A stretch of 64,000 nt of DNA from an uncultured Pelagibacteraceae bacterium (GTDB taxonomy: Bacteria; Pseudomonadota; Alphaproteobacteria; Pelagibacterales; Pelagibacteraceae), in NCBI GenBank assembly GCA_902574695.1, contig CACGON010000001.1, forward strand, positions 62,001 through 126,000. Reading direction: 5' to 3'. This document shows, piece after piece, positions 19,667 through 30,648 of this stretch; positions within the stretch are counted from its first letter, which is position 1; every line of letters begins with the position of its first letter. Both the position numbers and the translations under genes were made by a program. The notes beneath the pieces are model-generated. The model was not told where the DNA came from, ran no database searches, and was given only the letters and a program-made list of their open reading frames with translations.

Positions 19667-19911
19667 TTAAAAAAGCTAAAGATTTAGCCATTCATGATAA
19701 GGATACTGGATCATCAGAGGTTCAAATTGCTTTGTTGACTGAAAAAATTGATGTTTTATCAAAACATGTGAAAGAATATAAAAAAGACAAACATTCTTCA
19801 GTCGGGTTATTAAAAGCAGTTAACAAAAGAAAAAAATTATTGGATTACTTAAAAAAAAATAAATTAGAGTCCTATAAAAATGTAATAAGCAAATTAAATA
19901 TAAGGAAATAA
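19663..19911 (+). CDS. rpsO: 30S ribosomal protein S15
   Basis: S15 binds the central domain of 16S r[39 protein letters not shown] and the C-terminal KLNIRK are diagnostic. At 82 residues it is about seven residues shorter than E. coli S15, with the loss at the N-terminal helix. The start codon overlaps the rbfA stop, so translation is probably coupled. pnp begins immediately after its stop. Confidence 0.95.
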   Translation: MIKKAKDLAIHDKDTGSSEVQIALLTEKIDVLSKHVKEYKKDKHSSVGLLKAVNKRKKLLDYLKKNKLESYKNVISKLNIRK

Positions 19912-21984
19912 ATGTTTAAAGTATTTAAGAAAGAAATAGAAATAGGTGGAAAGAAAATAAGTTTAGAAACTGGAAAAATTGCAAGACAAGCAGATGGAGC
20001 AATAATCGCGAGATGTGGTGAAACTATAGTTATGGCTACTGTAGTAGGTGCAAAAAAGGTAAATCCAGATGTGGATTATTTTCCTTTATCAGTTAATTAT
20101 CAAGAAAAGTATTACGCGGCGGGTAAAATACCAGGAGGATACTTTAAAAGAGAAGCAAGACCAACTGAGAGTGAAACATTAATTTCTAGATTGATTGATA
20201 GACCAATCAGACCTTTGTTTCCTGATGAGTTTAAAAATGAAGTTCAGTTATTACCAACTGTGATTTCTTATGATAAAGAAAATGAAGCGGATATATTATC
20301 AATTATCGCCTCATCAGCAGCGTTAGCAATTTCTGGAATGCCATTTATGGGTCCAGTTGGAGCATCAAGAGTAGGATTTATTGACGGCAAATATGTTTTA
20401 AATCCATCAAAAATCGATTTGCAAAAATCAAAATTAGATTTGGTTGTTGCAGGTACCAAGGATGCTGTGCTGATGGTCGAGTCTGAAGCAAAAGGTTTAA
20501 CTGAGGAAGAGATGTTAAATGCAGTTAAATTTGGTCATGAAAATTTTGTCCCTGTTATTAAAATGATCGAGGATCTTGCAAAAGAGTGTAGAAAACCAGA
20601 TTGGGAGATTGAAAAAAAAGATCTTACAGAAATTAGAAAAAAACTTGAAAGTGAATTTACGGATGATTTAAAAAAAGCATTCTCTACAAGAGACAAACAA
20701 GACAGATCAAATCAAATTTCCGAAATAACAGAAAAAGCTAAAAAATTGTATGAGGAGAATGAAAATTTTACAGATTTAGACGTCAATTACGAACTTAAAA
20801 ACTTAGAAAAGAGAATTGTTAGGACAGATATTCTTAAAAACAAAAATAGGATTGATGGAAGAGGTCTTGCAGACGTACGGCCTATCATGTGTGAAGTTGG
20901 AATTTTACCTAGAGTTCATGGATCAGCATTATTTACAAGAGGAGAGACTCAAGCAATAGTCACTACAACACTTGGAACTTCTGATGACGAACAAAGAATT
21001 GAAAGTTTAGATGGTCTACAAAGAGAAAGGTTCATGCTACATTATAATTTTCCACCATTCTCAGTAGGAGAAACTGGCAGAATTGGCACAGGAAGAAGAG
21101 AAATTGGCCACGGTAAACTTGCTTGGAGAGCTATAAATTCTTCTTTGCCAACAAAAGAAAGTTTTCCATATACTTTTAGGATTGTTTCAGAAATAACAGA
21201 ATCAAATGGTTCATCTTCTATGGCTACAGTTTGTGGATCATCACTTGCTCTGATGGATGCAGGTGTTCCAATAAAAGAGCCAGTAGCAGGTATTGCAATG
21301 GGACTGATTAAAGAAGGTGATGACTTTAGTGTACTTTCAGATATTTTAGGAGATGAGGATCATTTGGGTGACATGGATTTTAAAGTGGCGGGAACGAAAA
21401 ACGGTATTACGTCTCTTCAAATGGATATCAAAATTACAGGAATTACATTTGAGATAATGGAACAAGCACTAAAACAAGCAAAAGATGGAAGAATTCATAT
21501 TTTAGGCGAGATGAATAAAGCATTATCAAAATCAAGAGATGATGTGGGTAAACATACACCTAAGATGGAAAAAATAACTGTCGATAAAAAAGATATAGCA
21601 ACAGTCATTGGAAAAGGTGGAGCAACTATAAGAGAAATAGTGGAAAAATCAGGAGCCAAAGTTGACGTTAACGACGAGGGCGAAGTCACAGTGTCAGCCC
21701 CAGATGAGGACTCAAGAAATAAAGCAATGCAAATGATTAAAGATCTCACTGCAAAGGCTGAATTAAATAAAATTTATAATGGTAAAGTAATGAAGATTAT
21801 GGAGTTTGGTGCTTTTGTAAATTTTCTAGGAAAACAAGATGGTCTAGTTCATATTTCAGAATTAGCAGACAAAAGAGTTGCTAAGGTAACTGATGTTGTT
21901 AAAGAGGGTGATGAGGTGAAAGTAAAAGTAATTGGATTTGATAGAGGAAAAGTTAAATTATCAATCAAGCAAGCAGCAATTTAA
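19912..21984 (+). CDS. pnp: Polyribonucleotide nucleotidyltransferase (PNPase)
   Basis: PNPase is the 3'-5' phosphorolytic exoribonuclease of the RNA degradosome. Two RNase PH domains are seen: the first with [28 protein letters not shown], and the second with [14 protein letters not shown] and [21 protein letters not shown] domain ([15 protein letters not shown], near residue 562) and an S1 domain ([17 protein letters not shown], near 625) follow. The length of 690 residues is normal. It completes the nusA-infB-rbfA-rpsO-pnp operon. Confidence 0.97.
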   Translation: MFKVFKKEIEIGGKKISLETGKIARQADGAIIARCGETIVMATVVGAKKVNPDVDYFPLSVNYQEKYYAAGKIPGGYFKREARPTESETLISRLIDRPIRPLFPDEFKNEVQLLPTVISYDKENEADILSIIASSAALAISGMPFMGPVGASRVGFIDGKYVLNPSKIDLQKSKLDLVVAGTKDAVLMVESEAKGLTEEEMLNAVKFGHENFVPVIKMIEDLAKECRKPDWEIEKKDLTEIRKKLESEFTDDLKKAFSTRDKQDRSNQISEITEKAKKLYEENENFTDLDVNYELKNLEKRIVRTDILKNKNRIDGRGLADVRPIMCEVGILPRVHGSALFTRGETQAIVTTTLGTSDDEQRIESLDGLQRERFMLHYNFPPFSVGETGRIGTGRREIGHGKLAWRAINSSLPTKESFPYTFRIVSEITESNGSSSMATVCGSSLALMDAGVPIKEPVAGIAMGLIKEGDDFSVLSDILGDEDHLGDMDFKVAGTKNGITSLQMDIKITGITFEIMEQALKQAKDGRIHILGEMNKALSKSRDDVGKHTPKMEKITVDKKDIATVIGKGGATIREIVEKSGAKVDVNDEGEVTVSAPDEDSRNKAMQMIKDLTAKAELNKIYNGKVMKIMEFGAFVNFLGKQDGLVHISELADKRVAKVTDVVKEGDEVKVKVIGFDRGKVKLSIKQAAI

Positions 21985-21989
21985 TTAAC

Positions 21990-22217
21990 ATGCAAAATCA
22001 AGAAATATTGGAAATAATTGAAAATCTAAAAGGTAGAAGAAGTTATGAGCAAAAGAAAGCATCCAAGTTAGGCTTTAGCTCACTTTATGCTTACTTTGAG
22101 GATAAAATTTATAAAGAAAAAAAAGCACTCGAAGAAGAGCAAAAAAGAGCGGAAGAAATTAAAACCGAAGAAAATTTAGACAATAAATCTAAAAATAAAA
22201 GTTGTAGCTGTTGTTAA
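21990..22217 (+). CDS. Small charged protein with Cys-rich end, unknown function
   Basis: I do not recognise this 75-residue protein. It is mostly predicted helix, with a long charged stretch (residues 37-65, alternating Glu and Lys) that could form a coiled coil, and it ends in CSCC, a possible metal-binding or redox tail. It starts five bases after pnp and is probably the last gene of that operon. It faces the minus-strand flavin oxidoreductase gene tail to tail. Confidence 0.6.
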   Translation: MQNQEILEIIENLKGRRSYEQKKASKLGFSSLYAYFEDKIYKEKKALEEEQKRAEEIKTEENLDNKSKNKSCSCC

Positions 22218-22234
22218 ATAAATTTTAAGTATTT

Positions 22235-23212
22235 TTACTTTTTTCCAACTATCTTTTTAAATAAATTATTTGCACTTAACCATCCATCCTCAAGTCTAGG
22301 TCCACCAAACCAATCTCCACAAATACCAAGGCCTATTTTTCTGTCCCAATAACTATCAGATTTTAATGGTTTTGAGTTTGAGGAATATTTCCATCCATGA
22401 ATATGAGTGAAGTATATTTTACTTATTTTTATTTTTGTTATATTTTTAAATCTATTGATTAATATTTTTGTGAAATAAGTTTTTTTATTTTTATAACTAT
22501 CTATATTTTTTCTTCCATATTCAAAAGTACTTTGAAGTACCCATAAGTCTTTATTGTAAGTAAATCTTTTTTTTGAATTTTCATTCGAAACCCATCCTAA
22601 AATTTTATCATTTGTAAAATAACTGCTATAATTATTAGATGTCTTATTTGTCATTAATAAAACTGTTAAACTAGAATTCATTATTACTTTATTTTTAAAT
22701 AAACTCGTTCTCACAAATTTTGATAATAATTTTTTGCATTGTGGAAATGGAATAGAAACTATTAAGTTTTTACTTTTAATAACTTGACCATTTTGAAATT
22801 GAAGATTCCAAACTTTATTGTGTCTATTTATTTTTGATAGTTCATATTGATGATAAAATTTTATATTTTTTAATTGATACTTGCTAATATCACTGTTTCC
22901 ATTAACTCCTATCAACTTAATATGCTTATTTTTCTTTTTAACACTTTTATTAAGAAATTTATGGTTTCCACCCCAAAATTTTAAAATTTTTTTTCTTGTA
23001 AGCTCTTTTGTAAATCTCTTAAATTTTAAGGATCTTGGAGATAAATATTGTAAACCGTGGTCAAAACCAATTTTCCCATTTAATCTTTTGAATGAGCTTC
23101 TGCCTCCAATTCCTTTAGCTTTATCGTAGACATTTACAGAAAATTTTTGATTTAAAAGTTTTGCTATTGTAGATCCAGATATGCCGGTTCCTATTACACA
23201 AAAATCTAACAT
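22235..23212 (-). CDS. FAD-dependent amine-oxidase-like (renalase-type) oxidoreductase
   Basis: The N-terminus FCVIGTGISGSTIAKLL is a Rossmann dinucleotide-binding motif, followed by VYDKAKGIGGRSS, the FAD-contact motif of the amine oxidase superfamily. The C-terminal LGICGDWFGGPRLEDGWLS segment is the second FAD contact, typical of COG3380 renalase-like proteins. Substrate unknown. Its start overlaps the msrB stop as TAATG, so it is probably translated from the same message. The protein is very lysine-rich compared with relatives. Confidence 0.82.
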   Translation of the reverse strand: MLDFCVIGTGISGSTIAKLLNQKFSVNVYDKAKGIGGRSSFKRLNGKIGFDHGLQYLSPRSLKFKRFTKELTRKKILKFWGGNHKFLNKSVKKKNKHIKLIGVNGNSDISKYQLKNIKFYHQYELSKINRHNKVWNLQFQNGQVIKSKNLIVSIPFPQCKKLLSKFVRTSLFKNKVIMNSSLTVLLMTNKTSNNYSSYFTNDKILGWVSNENSKKRFTYNKDLWVLQSTFEYGRKNIDSYKNKKTYFTKILINRFKNITKIKISKIYFTHIHGWKYSSNSKPLKSDSYWDRKIGLGICGDWFGGPRLEDGWLSANNLFKKIVGKK

Positions 23213-23667
23213 TATTCAGATGGAATAAAAATTAGGCAAAGACCATTATTACAAAATCTTTTACCTGTTTTGCTAGGACCATCATTAAACACGTGTCCAT
23301 GATGTGCACCACATTTTGCACAATGATACTCAACTCTTTCCATTCCGAAAGAGTAATCTACTTTAGTCTTAAAAGCACCTGGCAGAGCTTCAGAAAAGGA
23401 AGGCCAGCCAGTTCCACTATCAAACTTTGCGGTTGAGCTAAAAAGTTTGTTTCCACAATTTGCACAATGATAAAAACCAACTCTTTTCTCGTACAAAAGA
23501 CTACTTGTAAAAGGTCTTTCTGTTCCTTCATTAAAAAGAATATCTTTTTGCTCTTTTGTTAAATTTTGATTAATTATTTTTTTTGTTTGAGAATATAAAT
23601 ACCTATGGGGTACAAGCATTAGTCCTAGTATGGAAATACAAGTTAGTTTTAAAAATTTACGTCTCAT
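23212..23667 (-). CDS. msrB: Peptide-methionine (R)-S-oxide reductase, exported form
   Basis: MsrB reduces R-methionine sulfoxide in proteins. The zinc site is formed by CANCG and CAKCGAHHGHVF, and the catalytic Cys lies in RFCNNGLC near the C-terminus. GTGWPSF is also diagnostic. Before the domain comes MRRKFLKL with a hydrophobic stretch, which fits a Tat-type export signal, so it may act on oxidised proteins in the periplasm. It is co-transcribed with the flavin oxidoreductase. Confidence 0.93.
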   Translation of the reverse strand: MRRKFLKLTCISILGLMLVPHRYLYSQTKKIINQNLTKEQKDILFNEGTERPFTSSLLYEKRVGFYHCANCGNKLFSSTAKFDSGTGWPSFSEALPGAFKTKVDYSFGMERVEYHCAKCGAHHGHVFNDGPSKTGKRFCNNGLCLIFIPSE

Positions 23668-23729
23668 GAATATAAATTAATAATTTTTTGAAGTTTTTAA
23701 ACTTGCATTTAAACGCACCTTAATATTTT

Positions 23730-24281
23730 TTATTTAATAATAATACTTCCAAGCGTTTTGAAATTATTGTTTGAGATTATGATTTCACCAGAAGAAGTAC
23801 TTTTATTTAAAACTGCTAAAATAACAACATAATGCGTTATTAAAACTAGGTTGTCTTCACCTTTCCATTCCTTAACATATTTTTTCAAATTTTTGATTTG
23901 CTCTTCTTTATTATCTGCAAATTTTGCATCATAAAATGAATTTAAAGAACTAAAGACTTTAAAATTTTTAAAAGCTAATTTAGCTGTATCTTTACACCTA
24001 CACCATTCGCTCGATAAAACTTTTTCTACTTTAATTTTATTATCTTTAAAAAATTCACCTATTTTTTTTGACTGTTCAATTCCATTTTTACTTAAATTTC
24101 TTTGAGTTGAGCAATCTTTTAAGTCAAAATTATCAGGATCTCCATTGCCGGGCGCAATCGCATGTCTTATAAAAATAATATTTCCACCACTTTTAAGTTG
24201 AGTAATAATTTTGTTAGAGGAAAATACGTTTGTTTGAAAGTTTAATAGTCCCAAAATTAGGATCAAAAAAACTTTTCTCAT
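23730..24281 (-). CDS. Exported histidine phosphatase family protein
   Basis: A phosphoglycerate-mutase-like phosphatase. FIRHAIAPG contains the phosphorylated His (RHA form of the RHG motif), SEWCRCKDTA the usual second Arg, and LITHYVVI the second catalytic His. The first 20 residues form a signal peptide, so it should act in the periplasm. It overlaps the stop of the 37-residue basic peptide gene (ATGA) and is at the end of the fabA-fabB-fabI run. The substrate is unknown. Confidence 0.82.
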   Translation of the reverse strand: MRKVFLILILGLLNFQTNVFSSNKIITQLKSGGNIIFIRHAIAPGNGDPDNFDLKDCSTQRNLSKNGIEQSKKIGEFFKDNKIKVEKVLSSEWCRCKDTAKLAFKNFKVFSSLNSFYDAKFADNKEEQIKNLKKYVKEWKGEDNLVLITHYVVILAVLNKSTSSGEIIISNNNFKTLGSIIIK

Positions 24282-24391
24282 TTATTTCTTTTTTTTTCTC
24301 TTTTAAGTTTTCTTTTTTCTTTAAGAGAAAGCTTTGCTTTTTTCATTACACTTGCATCTTTGAAAGATTTGCCGCTATATCTCTTAGACAT
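24278..24391 (-). CDS. 37-residue basic microprotein between fabI and the phosphatase gene
   Basis: The ATG follows the fabI TAA directly and the TGA overlaps the ATG of the phosphatase gene, an arrangement expected of a real operon member. The translation begins MSKRYSGKSFKDASV and ends in a Lys/Arg-rich helix (KEKRKLKREKKRNK), with 17 Lys or Arg in 37 residues. I do not recognise a family. It could bind nucleic acid or a ribosome, or serve mainly to couple translation. A search against relatives would decide whether it is conserved. Confidence 0.6.
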   Translation of the reverse strand: MSKRYSGKSFKDASVMKKAKLSLKEKRKLKREKKRNK

Positions 24392-25177
24392 TTACTTTAT
24401 ATTTTTTGGGTCAGGCATACCAACTTTATTATAGCCTGCGTCGACATAATGAATTTCACCTGTCACGCCACCACTAAGATCACTTAACAGGTATAATGCA
24501 GAATTTCCAACATCATGAATATCTACGTTTCTTTTTAAAAAGGAGTGGTCTTCATTCCACTTGTAAAGAAATTTAGCATCCCCAATTGCAGAAGCTGCAA
24601 GCGTTTTAATTGGACCTGCACTTATTGCATTTACTCTTATTTTTTTGTTTCCAAGGTCTCGTGCAAGATATTTTACACTTGCCTCCAACGCAGATTTACA
24701 AACTCCCATAACGTTATAATTTGGAATTGCCTTTGTTGACTCGTAGGTTAATGTTAACATACTTCCACCATCTTCCATTATTTTTGAAGCTTCTTTGGCA
24801 ACTTCTGTGAATGAAAAACAAGAAATTAGCATACTTCTTAAAAAATTTTCTCTGGTAGTATTTAGATATTCCCCAGATAACTCAGATTTATCTGAAAATG
24901 CTACTGCATGAACTACAAAATCAATTTTTCCCCAATGTGATTTAATATCTTCAAAAAGTTTGATCACCTCATCCTTTTTTTCTACATCGCAACTAAATGT
25001 TGTCTTAGAATTTAATTTTTCTGCTAATGGAACAACTCTTTTTTTAAGAGCATCACCCAAATAAGTGAATGCTAAATCAGCCCCGGCCTCTGATAGTTTT
25101 TGAGAAATTCCCCAAGCTATAGATCTCTCATTGGCTACTCCCATGATCAACCCTTTTTTACCTTTCATTAAATCCAT
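24392..25177 (-). CDS. fabI: Enoyl-[acyl-carrier-protein] reductase (NADH)
   Basis: FabI performs the last reduction of each fatty acid elongation cycle. GLIMGVANERSIAWGIS is the nucleotide-binding start of the family, and the catalytic Tyr and Lys appear as YNVMGVCKSAL. I chose the ATG giving MDLMKGKKG, which matches the family start and sits one base after the fabB stop; an upstream TTG in frame would add five residues. It is the third gene of fabA-fabB-fabI. Confidence 0.95.
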   Translation of the reverse strand: MDLMKGKKGLIMGVANERSIAWGISQKLSEAGADLAFTYLGDALKKRVVPLAEKLNSKTTFSCDVEKKDEVIKLFEDIKSHWGKIDFVVHAVAFSDKSELSGEYLNTTRENFLRSMLISCFSFTEVAKEASKIMEDGGSMLTLTYESTKAIPNYNVMGVCKSALEASVKYLARDLGNKKIRVNAISAGPIKTLAASAIGDAKFLYKWNEDHSFLKRNVDIHDVGNSALYLLSDLSGGVTGEIHYVDAGYNKVGMPDPKNIK

Positions 25178-25178
25178 A

Positions 25179-26390
25179 TTAAACTTTCTCAAATACTAAT
25201 GTTGCATTAGTTCCACCAAACCCGAAGCTATTCGACATTACAGAATTTAAAGTAACATCTTTTTCAACTTTCGTAACAATTGGATATTTTTTTGCCTCAT
25301 CATCCATGTCAGTAATATTTGCAGATGCTGCTATAAAACTATTTTTCATCATAATTAGACTATAAACAGCCTCATGAACAGAAGTTGCTCCCAAAGAATG
25401 TCCTGCCAGAGATTTTGTGGAGCTTATTTTTGGTTTATAGTCAGTAAATACTTTACCAACAGCATTAAGCTCAGTGATATCACCAACTGGAGTTGAGGTT
25501 CCATGAGTATTAATATAATCGATCTTATTTTTTGCAGTTCCAAGAGCCATATTCATACATCTTACAGCCCCCTCTCCCGACGGTGCTACCATATCATAGC
25601 CATCTGATGTTGCACCATATCCTGTAATCTCAGCGTAAATTTTTGCTCCTCTTGCTTTAGCATGCTCGTATTCCTCAAGGACTAAAACTCCACCACCACC
25701 TGAAATAACGAAGCCATCCCTGGTTTTATCGTAAGGTCTTGATGCTTTCTCAGGAGTATCGTTATATTTTGAGGATAAAGCAGTCATAGCATCAAACATT
25801 GCAGTCATTGCAAAGTGAACTTCGTCACTTCCACCTGCAAATATAATTTTTTGTTTACCTAATTGAATTAATTCCATGGCATTTCCTATGCAATGACCAC
25901 TTGTTGCGCAGGCAGAGCTTATTGTGTAATTAACTCCTTTAATTTTAAAAGGGACTGCCAAAGTTGCCGAAGCTGTGCTGGACATGGTTCTTGGGACAAC
26001 AAATGGGCCCATTCTTTTAGGACTTTTTTCTCTAGTTTTGTCTGCAGCCAAAATAACATTTTCAATTGATGGTCCGCCCGAACCCATAATCATTCCAGTT
26101 GAAATATTACTAATATCTTTTTCTTCCAGCCCTGAATCTTTCACTGCCTCATACATTGAAATATAATTATAAGCTGACCCAGGGCCCATGAATCTTATGA
26201 ATTTTCTATCAACATGATCCTCTAACTTTATATTTGGTTTTCCGTGAACATTACTTTTTAAATTATATTCTTTATATTCCTCAGAAAATGTAATTCCTGA
26301 TTTTGAATTTAGTAGTGATTTATAAACCTCTTCTTGATTATTTCCCAAACAAGACACAATACCAATTCCAGTAACTACTACTCTTTTCAT
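25179..26390 (-). CDS. fabB: 3-oxoacyl-[acyl-carrier-protein] synthase I
   Basis: FabB condenses malonyl-ACP with acyl-ACP and is needed to elongate unsaturated chains. The catalytic Cys lies in [14 protein letters not shown], the two His in [10 protein letters not shown] and LAGHSLGA, and the C-terminus has [15 protein letters not shown]. The 403-residue length is normal. The start overlaps the fabA stop as TAATG. The fabA-fabB pair next to irr is a standard alphaproteobacterial arrangement. Confidence 0.96.
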   Translation of the reverse strand: MKRVVVTGIGIVSCLGNNQEEVYKSLLNSKSGITFSEEYKEYNLKSNVHGKPNIKLEDHVDRKFIRFMGPGSAYNYISMYEAVKDSGLEEKDISNISTGMIMGSGGPSIENVILAADKTREKSPKRMGPFVVPRTMSSTASATLAVPFKIKGVNYTISSACATSGHCIGNAMELIQLGKQKIIFAGGSDEVHFAMTAMFDAMTALSSKYNDTPEKASRPYDKTRDGFVISGGGGVLVLEEYEHAKARGAKIYAEITGYGATSDGYDMVAPSGEGAVRCMNMALGTAKNKIDYINTHGTSTPVGDITELNAVGKVFTDYKPKISSTKSLAGHSLGATSVHEAVYSLIMMKNSFIAASANITDMDDEAKKYPIVTKVEKDVTLNSVMSNSFGFGGTNATLVFEKV

Positions 26391-26890
26391 TATTTGAACA
26401 ATCCAACTTTTAAATTTTCAGCATTATATATTTTCTTTCCATCAGCTAACAAAATCCCATTTGCTAATCCAACTGTAGTACCTTCTTTTACTAAAATTCT
26501 TTTCATATCAATCTCATAAACTGCTTTTTTAACATTTTTTAAAACTTCACCAGTAAACTTAACACTATTCACTCCTAAAGCACGTCCTCTACCTGGGTTG
26601 CCAAGCCAGCCTAAATAAAATCCAACTAATTGCCACATAGCATCTAAACCAAGACACCCAGGCATTACCGGATCCTCCTGAAAGTGGCAATCAAAAAACC
26701 AAAGTTCGTCTTTAATATCCAGCTCAGCCTTTATTACTCCTTTTTTAAAAGCACCTTCATTTTCACTAATTTCTGTTATTCTGTCAAACATTAGCATTGG
26801 GGGCAAAGGTAGTTTTGCATTACCAGGCCCAAAAAGCTTGCCTTTTCCACAACTAATTAATTCATCATAATTAAATGAATTCTTTTTCAT
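26390..26890 (-). CDS. fabA: 3-hydroxydecanoyl-ACP dehydratase/isomerase
   Basis: FabA dehydrates 3-hydroxydecanoyl-ACP and isomerises the double bond, the entry to anaerobic unsaturated fatty acid synthesis. The catalytic His is in [15 protein letters not shown] and the catalytic Asp in [12 protein letters not shown]. The 166-residue length fits. It is the first gene of the fab operon, divergent from irr with a 74-base spacer that holds an Irr-box-like palindrome 50 bases upstream of its start. Confidence 0.96.
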   Translation of the reverse strand: MKKNSFNYDELISCGKGKLFGPGNAKLPLPPMLMFDRITEISENEGAFKKGVIKAELDIKDELWFFDCHFQEDPVMPGCLGLDAMWQLVGFYLGWLGNPGRGRALGVNSVKFTGEVLKNVKKAVYEIDMKRILVKEGTTVGLANGILLADGKKIYNAENLKVGLFK

Positions 26891-26939
26891 AATTTGTAAC
26901 CTTCATACTTGATTTAAATAAATTATAATATAGAAATAG

Positions 26940-26956
26940 TTTAGAATTATTATAAA
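26940..26956. promoter_or_regulatory. Irr-box-like (ICE) palindrome between fabA and irr
   Basis: The 17 bases TTTAGAATTATTATAAA form two seven-base arms around a three-base centre. The left arm equals the iron-control-element half-site TTTAGAA and the right arm TTATAAA differs by one base from its complement. The site ends nine bases before the irr ATG, so binding would affect irr itself and possibly fabA. A second copy lies before katG. The motif match is seen; binding is inferred. Confidence 0.55.
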
Positions 26957-26964
26957 TAACAACA

Positions 26965-27381
26965 ATGAAAAACGAAGATTTTATTAAAAAACTAAGAAAT
27001 TCTGGCTTAAGACCAACTAAACAAAGAATTAAAATCTGTGAAGCTCTTTTTAGTACCAACAAAACCTTCCATTTTACAGTTAATGATTTAGCAAAAACGA
27101 TGCTAAGGAATTTTAACCAGAAAATTTCTTTAGCGACTGTTTATAATACACTTCATGCTTTTAAAAAAAAAGGATACGTAAAAGAAATTTCTTTAGGAAA
27201 TGACAAAAGTTATTTCGATACTAACATTAGTTCTCATCACCATTTCTTTGATATAAAAACAAATGAGTTGATTGATATCGACTCAAGTAAAGTTGAGCTT
27301 AAAAATATTCCAAATCCTCCAAAAGGAAAATCAATAAAAGATATAGATGTAGTTATAAATGTTGAGAACGATTCTCAATAG
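26965..27381 (+). CDS. irr: Iron response regulator Irr (Fur family)
   Basis: Irr is the alphaproteobacterial Fur-family regulator that responds to heme availability and controls iron-using and iron-storing genes. RPTKQRIKICEALF and SLATVYNTLHAFKKKGYV form the winged helix. The SSHHHFFDIKTNELIDI segment carries the His cluster typical of Irr. The N-terminal Cys-Pro heme motif of Bradyrhizobium Irr is absent, as in many relatives. Its location beside fabAB and ahead of katG supports Irr over a generic Fur. Confidence 0.88.
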   Translation: MKNEDFIKKLRNSGLRPTKQRIKICEALFSTNKTFHFTVNDLAKTMLRNFNQKISLATVYNTLHAFKKKGYVKEISLGNDKSYFDTNISSHHHFFDIKTNELIDIDSSKVELKNIPNPPKGKSIKDIDVVINVENDSQ

Positions 27382-27398
27382 TTTATAAACGTTCTAAA
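27382..27398. promoter_or_regulatory. Irr-box-like (ICE) palindrome upstream of katG
   Basis: TTTATAAACGTTCTAAA has the same 7-3-7 layout as the site before irr: the right arm TTCTAAA is a perfect ICE half-site and the left arm TTTATAA has one mismatch. It begins on the base after the irr stop codon and ends four bases before the -35 hexamer of the katG promoter. The location fits control of katG by Irr; the sign of the effect cannot be read from sequence. Confidence 0.6.
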
Positions 27399-27402
27399 CT
27401 AC

Positions 27403-27430
27403 TTGACTTCTACTTTAGACTGATTATAAA
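27403..27430 (+). promoter_or_regulatory. katG promoter with strong ribosome binding site downstream
   Basis: TTGACT at 27403-27408 and TATAAA at 27425-27430 are spaced by 16 bases. A clear AGGAG at 27447-27451 precedes the katG ATG by nine bases, unlike most genes here, which lack an obvious Shine-Dalgarno sequence. This fits an independently and strongly expressed gene. Confidence 0.6.
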
Positions 27431-27457
27431 CTGATTTAATCAATTTAGGAGAACTAA

Positions 27458-29668
<2,211 letters not shown>

Positions 29669-29685
29669 TAAAGGGGTAATTAATA

Positions 29686-30288
29686 ATGGCTCAGGTAAGT
29701 TTTGAGGATTTCTATCAAGTACCAAATTTAAAATTTGATATTTCAAGGTTAAAAAATGATTTAGATTCGGTTTTAAAAAAAAAGAATTTCAATTCATTAG
29801 GCATTAGCCATTTTGGTGCAATACCCATAAACAGAGTTCCAAATGACAATAGTTCAGTTGAAGGGCATAACGTAAGAGGCAAATATTGGACCATTGCAGA
29901 TGAGTCAGGTAAAGTTGTTTCTAGAGACATCGCTATTGATGAGTCAAAGTATACTGAGTTGATGCCTGAATTTGAAAATACTTATTTTAAAGAAGTTTAT
30001 GAAACTTTAAGAAGTAGATTTAAGCTAGGAAGAGTAAGACTCCTTCTTAAAGAGCCAAGATCTACACTAAGTTGGCATAAAGATCCTGAGCCTAGATTGC
30101 ACGTGCCTATTATCACAAACAAAGGATGTTCAATGGTAATTGAAAATGTTGCAAAGCATTTACCAGCAGATGGACATGTAACGATTACTAATAATACAAA
30201 ATTTCATAACTTTTTTAATGGAGGTGAGCAAGCTAGAATACACCTTGTTGCGTGTGTTTTAGAGGATCCTTTTAAGAATAAAAAATGA
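29686..30288 (+). CDS. Aspartyl/asparaginyl beta-hydroxylase-like 2-oxoglutarate oxygenase
   Basis: The C-terminal half resembles the aspartyl/asparaginyl beta-hydroxylase fold. SWHKDPEPRLHVPI gives a His-x-Asp-type iron ligand pair and the RxH segment, HNFFNGG resembles the third ligand region, and ARIHLVACVLEDP contains the Arg that would hold 2-oxoglutarate. The substrate is unknown; relatives hydroxylate peptide side chains or small molecules. It is linked to katG by 17 bases and overlaps the DUF2061 gene by four bases, so it probably belongs to the same transcript. Confidence 0.75.
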   Translation: MAQVSFEDFYQVPNLKFDISRLKNDLDSVLKKKNFNSLGISHFGAIPINRVPNDNSSVEGHNVRGKYWTIADESGKVVSRDIAIDESKYTELMPEFENTYFKEVYETLRSRFKLGRVRLLLKEPRSTLSWHKDPEPRLHVPIITNKGCSMVIENVAKHLPADGHVTITNNTKFHNFFNGGEQARIHLVACVLEDPFKNKK

Positions 30289-30527
30289 CAGAGTTAACAA
30301 AAGGCCTTTTTGGTGCTTCAGCAGATATTTTCAAAAATAATAAAGGCTCAATATTAAGAACTATCGTTTATACAATTGGACATTTTGCAATTGCTATAAC
30401 AGTTTTAATGCTGGTTGCAGATGTTTCTTTTATGATTGCTTTAACTGACGCTATAGTTGAGCCTCTAGCAAACTCTGTTTGGTATTTTATTTTAGATAAA
30501 TGGTGGGCAAGCCGTTCCAAAAAATAA
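30285..30527 (+). CDS. DUF2061 small membrane protein
   Basis: An 80-residue inner-membrane protein. RTIVYTIGHFAIAITVLML and the stretch ALTDAIVEPLANSVWYFILD with a terminal DKWW match the DUF2061 pattern of two helices joined by a short loop. Function is unknown for the family. The start overlaps the oxygenase-like gene by four bases (ATGA), making it the third gene after katG. Confidence 0.75.
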   Translation: MTELTKGLFGASADIFKNNKGSILRTIVYTIGHFAIAITVLMLVADVSFMIALTDAIVEPLANSVWYFILDKWWASRSKK

Positions 30528-30534
30528 AATTTGC

Positions 30535-30549
30535 GAATGATTATCATTC
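30535..30549. promoter_or_regulatory. Fur-box-like palindrome, copy 1
   Basis: GAATGATTATCATTC is a perfect inverted repeat of seven bases around a central T and contains the Fur core AATGAT/ATCATT. Extended to 19 bases it agrees with the E. coli Fur consensus at 13 positions by eye. It lies 99 bases upstream of the Cys-rich gene and just behind the DUF2061 stop. There is no T run, so it is not a terminator. Confidence 0.55.
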
Positions 30550-30583
30550 ATTCAAAAAACCTAATAATAAAAAATTTATTTTT

Positions 30584-30602
30584 GCTAACAATTATCATTA
30601 GC
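30584..30602. promoter_or_regulatory. Fur-box-like palindrome, copy 2
   Basis: GCTAACAATTATCATTAGC has outer arms GCTAA/TTAGC in inverted orientation and agrees with the 19-base Fur consensus at 14 positions by eye. Its centre is about 51 bases from that of copy 1 and it ends 46 bases before the ATG of the Cys-rich gene, a normal position for a repressor site. Confidence 0.55.
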
Positions 30603-30648
30603 GCAAAAAAAAGTTGATTTAAAATTTTACAGTTCTTATTGTGTTTAA

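Noticed and set aside
30535-30549. Reading the palindrome behind the DUF2061 gene as a terminator
   Set aside because: It has a one-base loop and is followed by A-rich sequence rather than a T run, so a protein-binding site is more likely.
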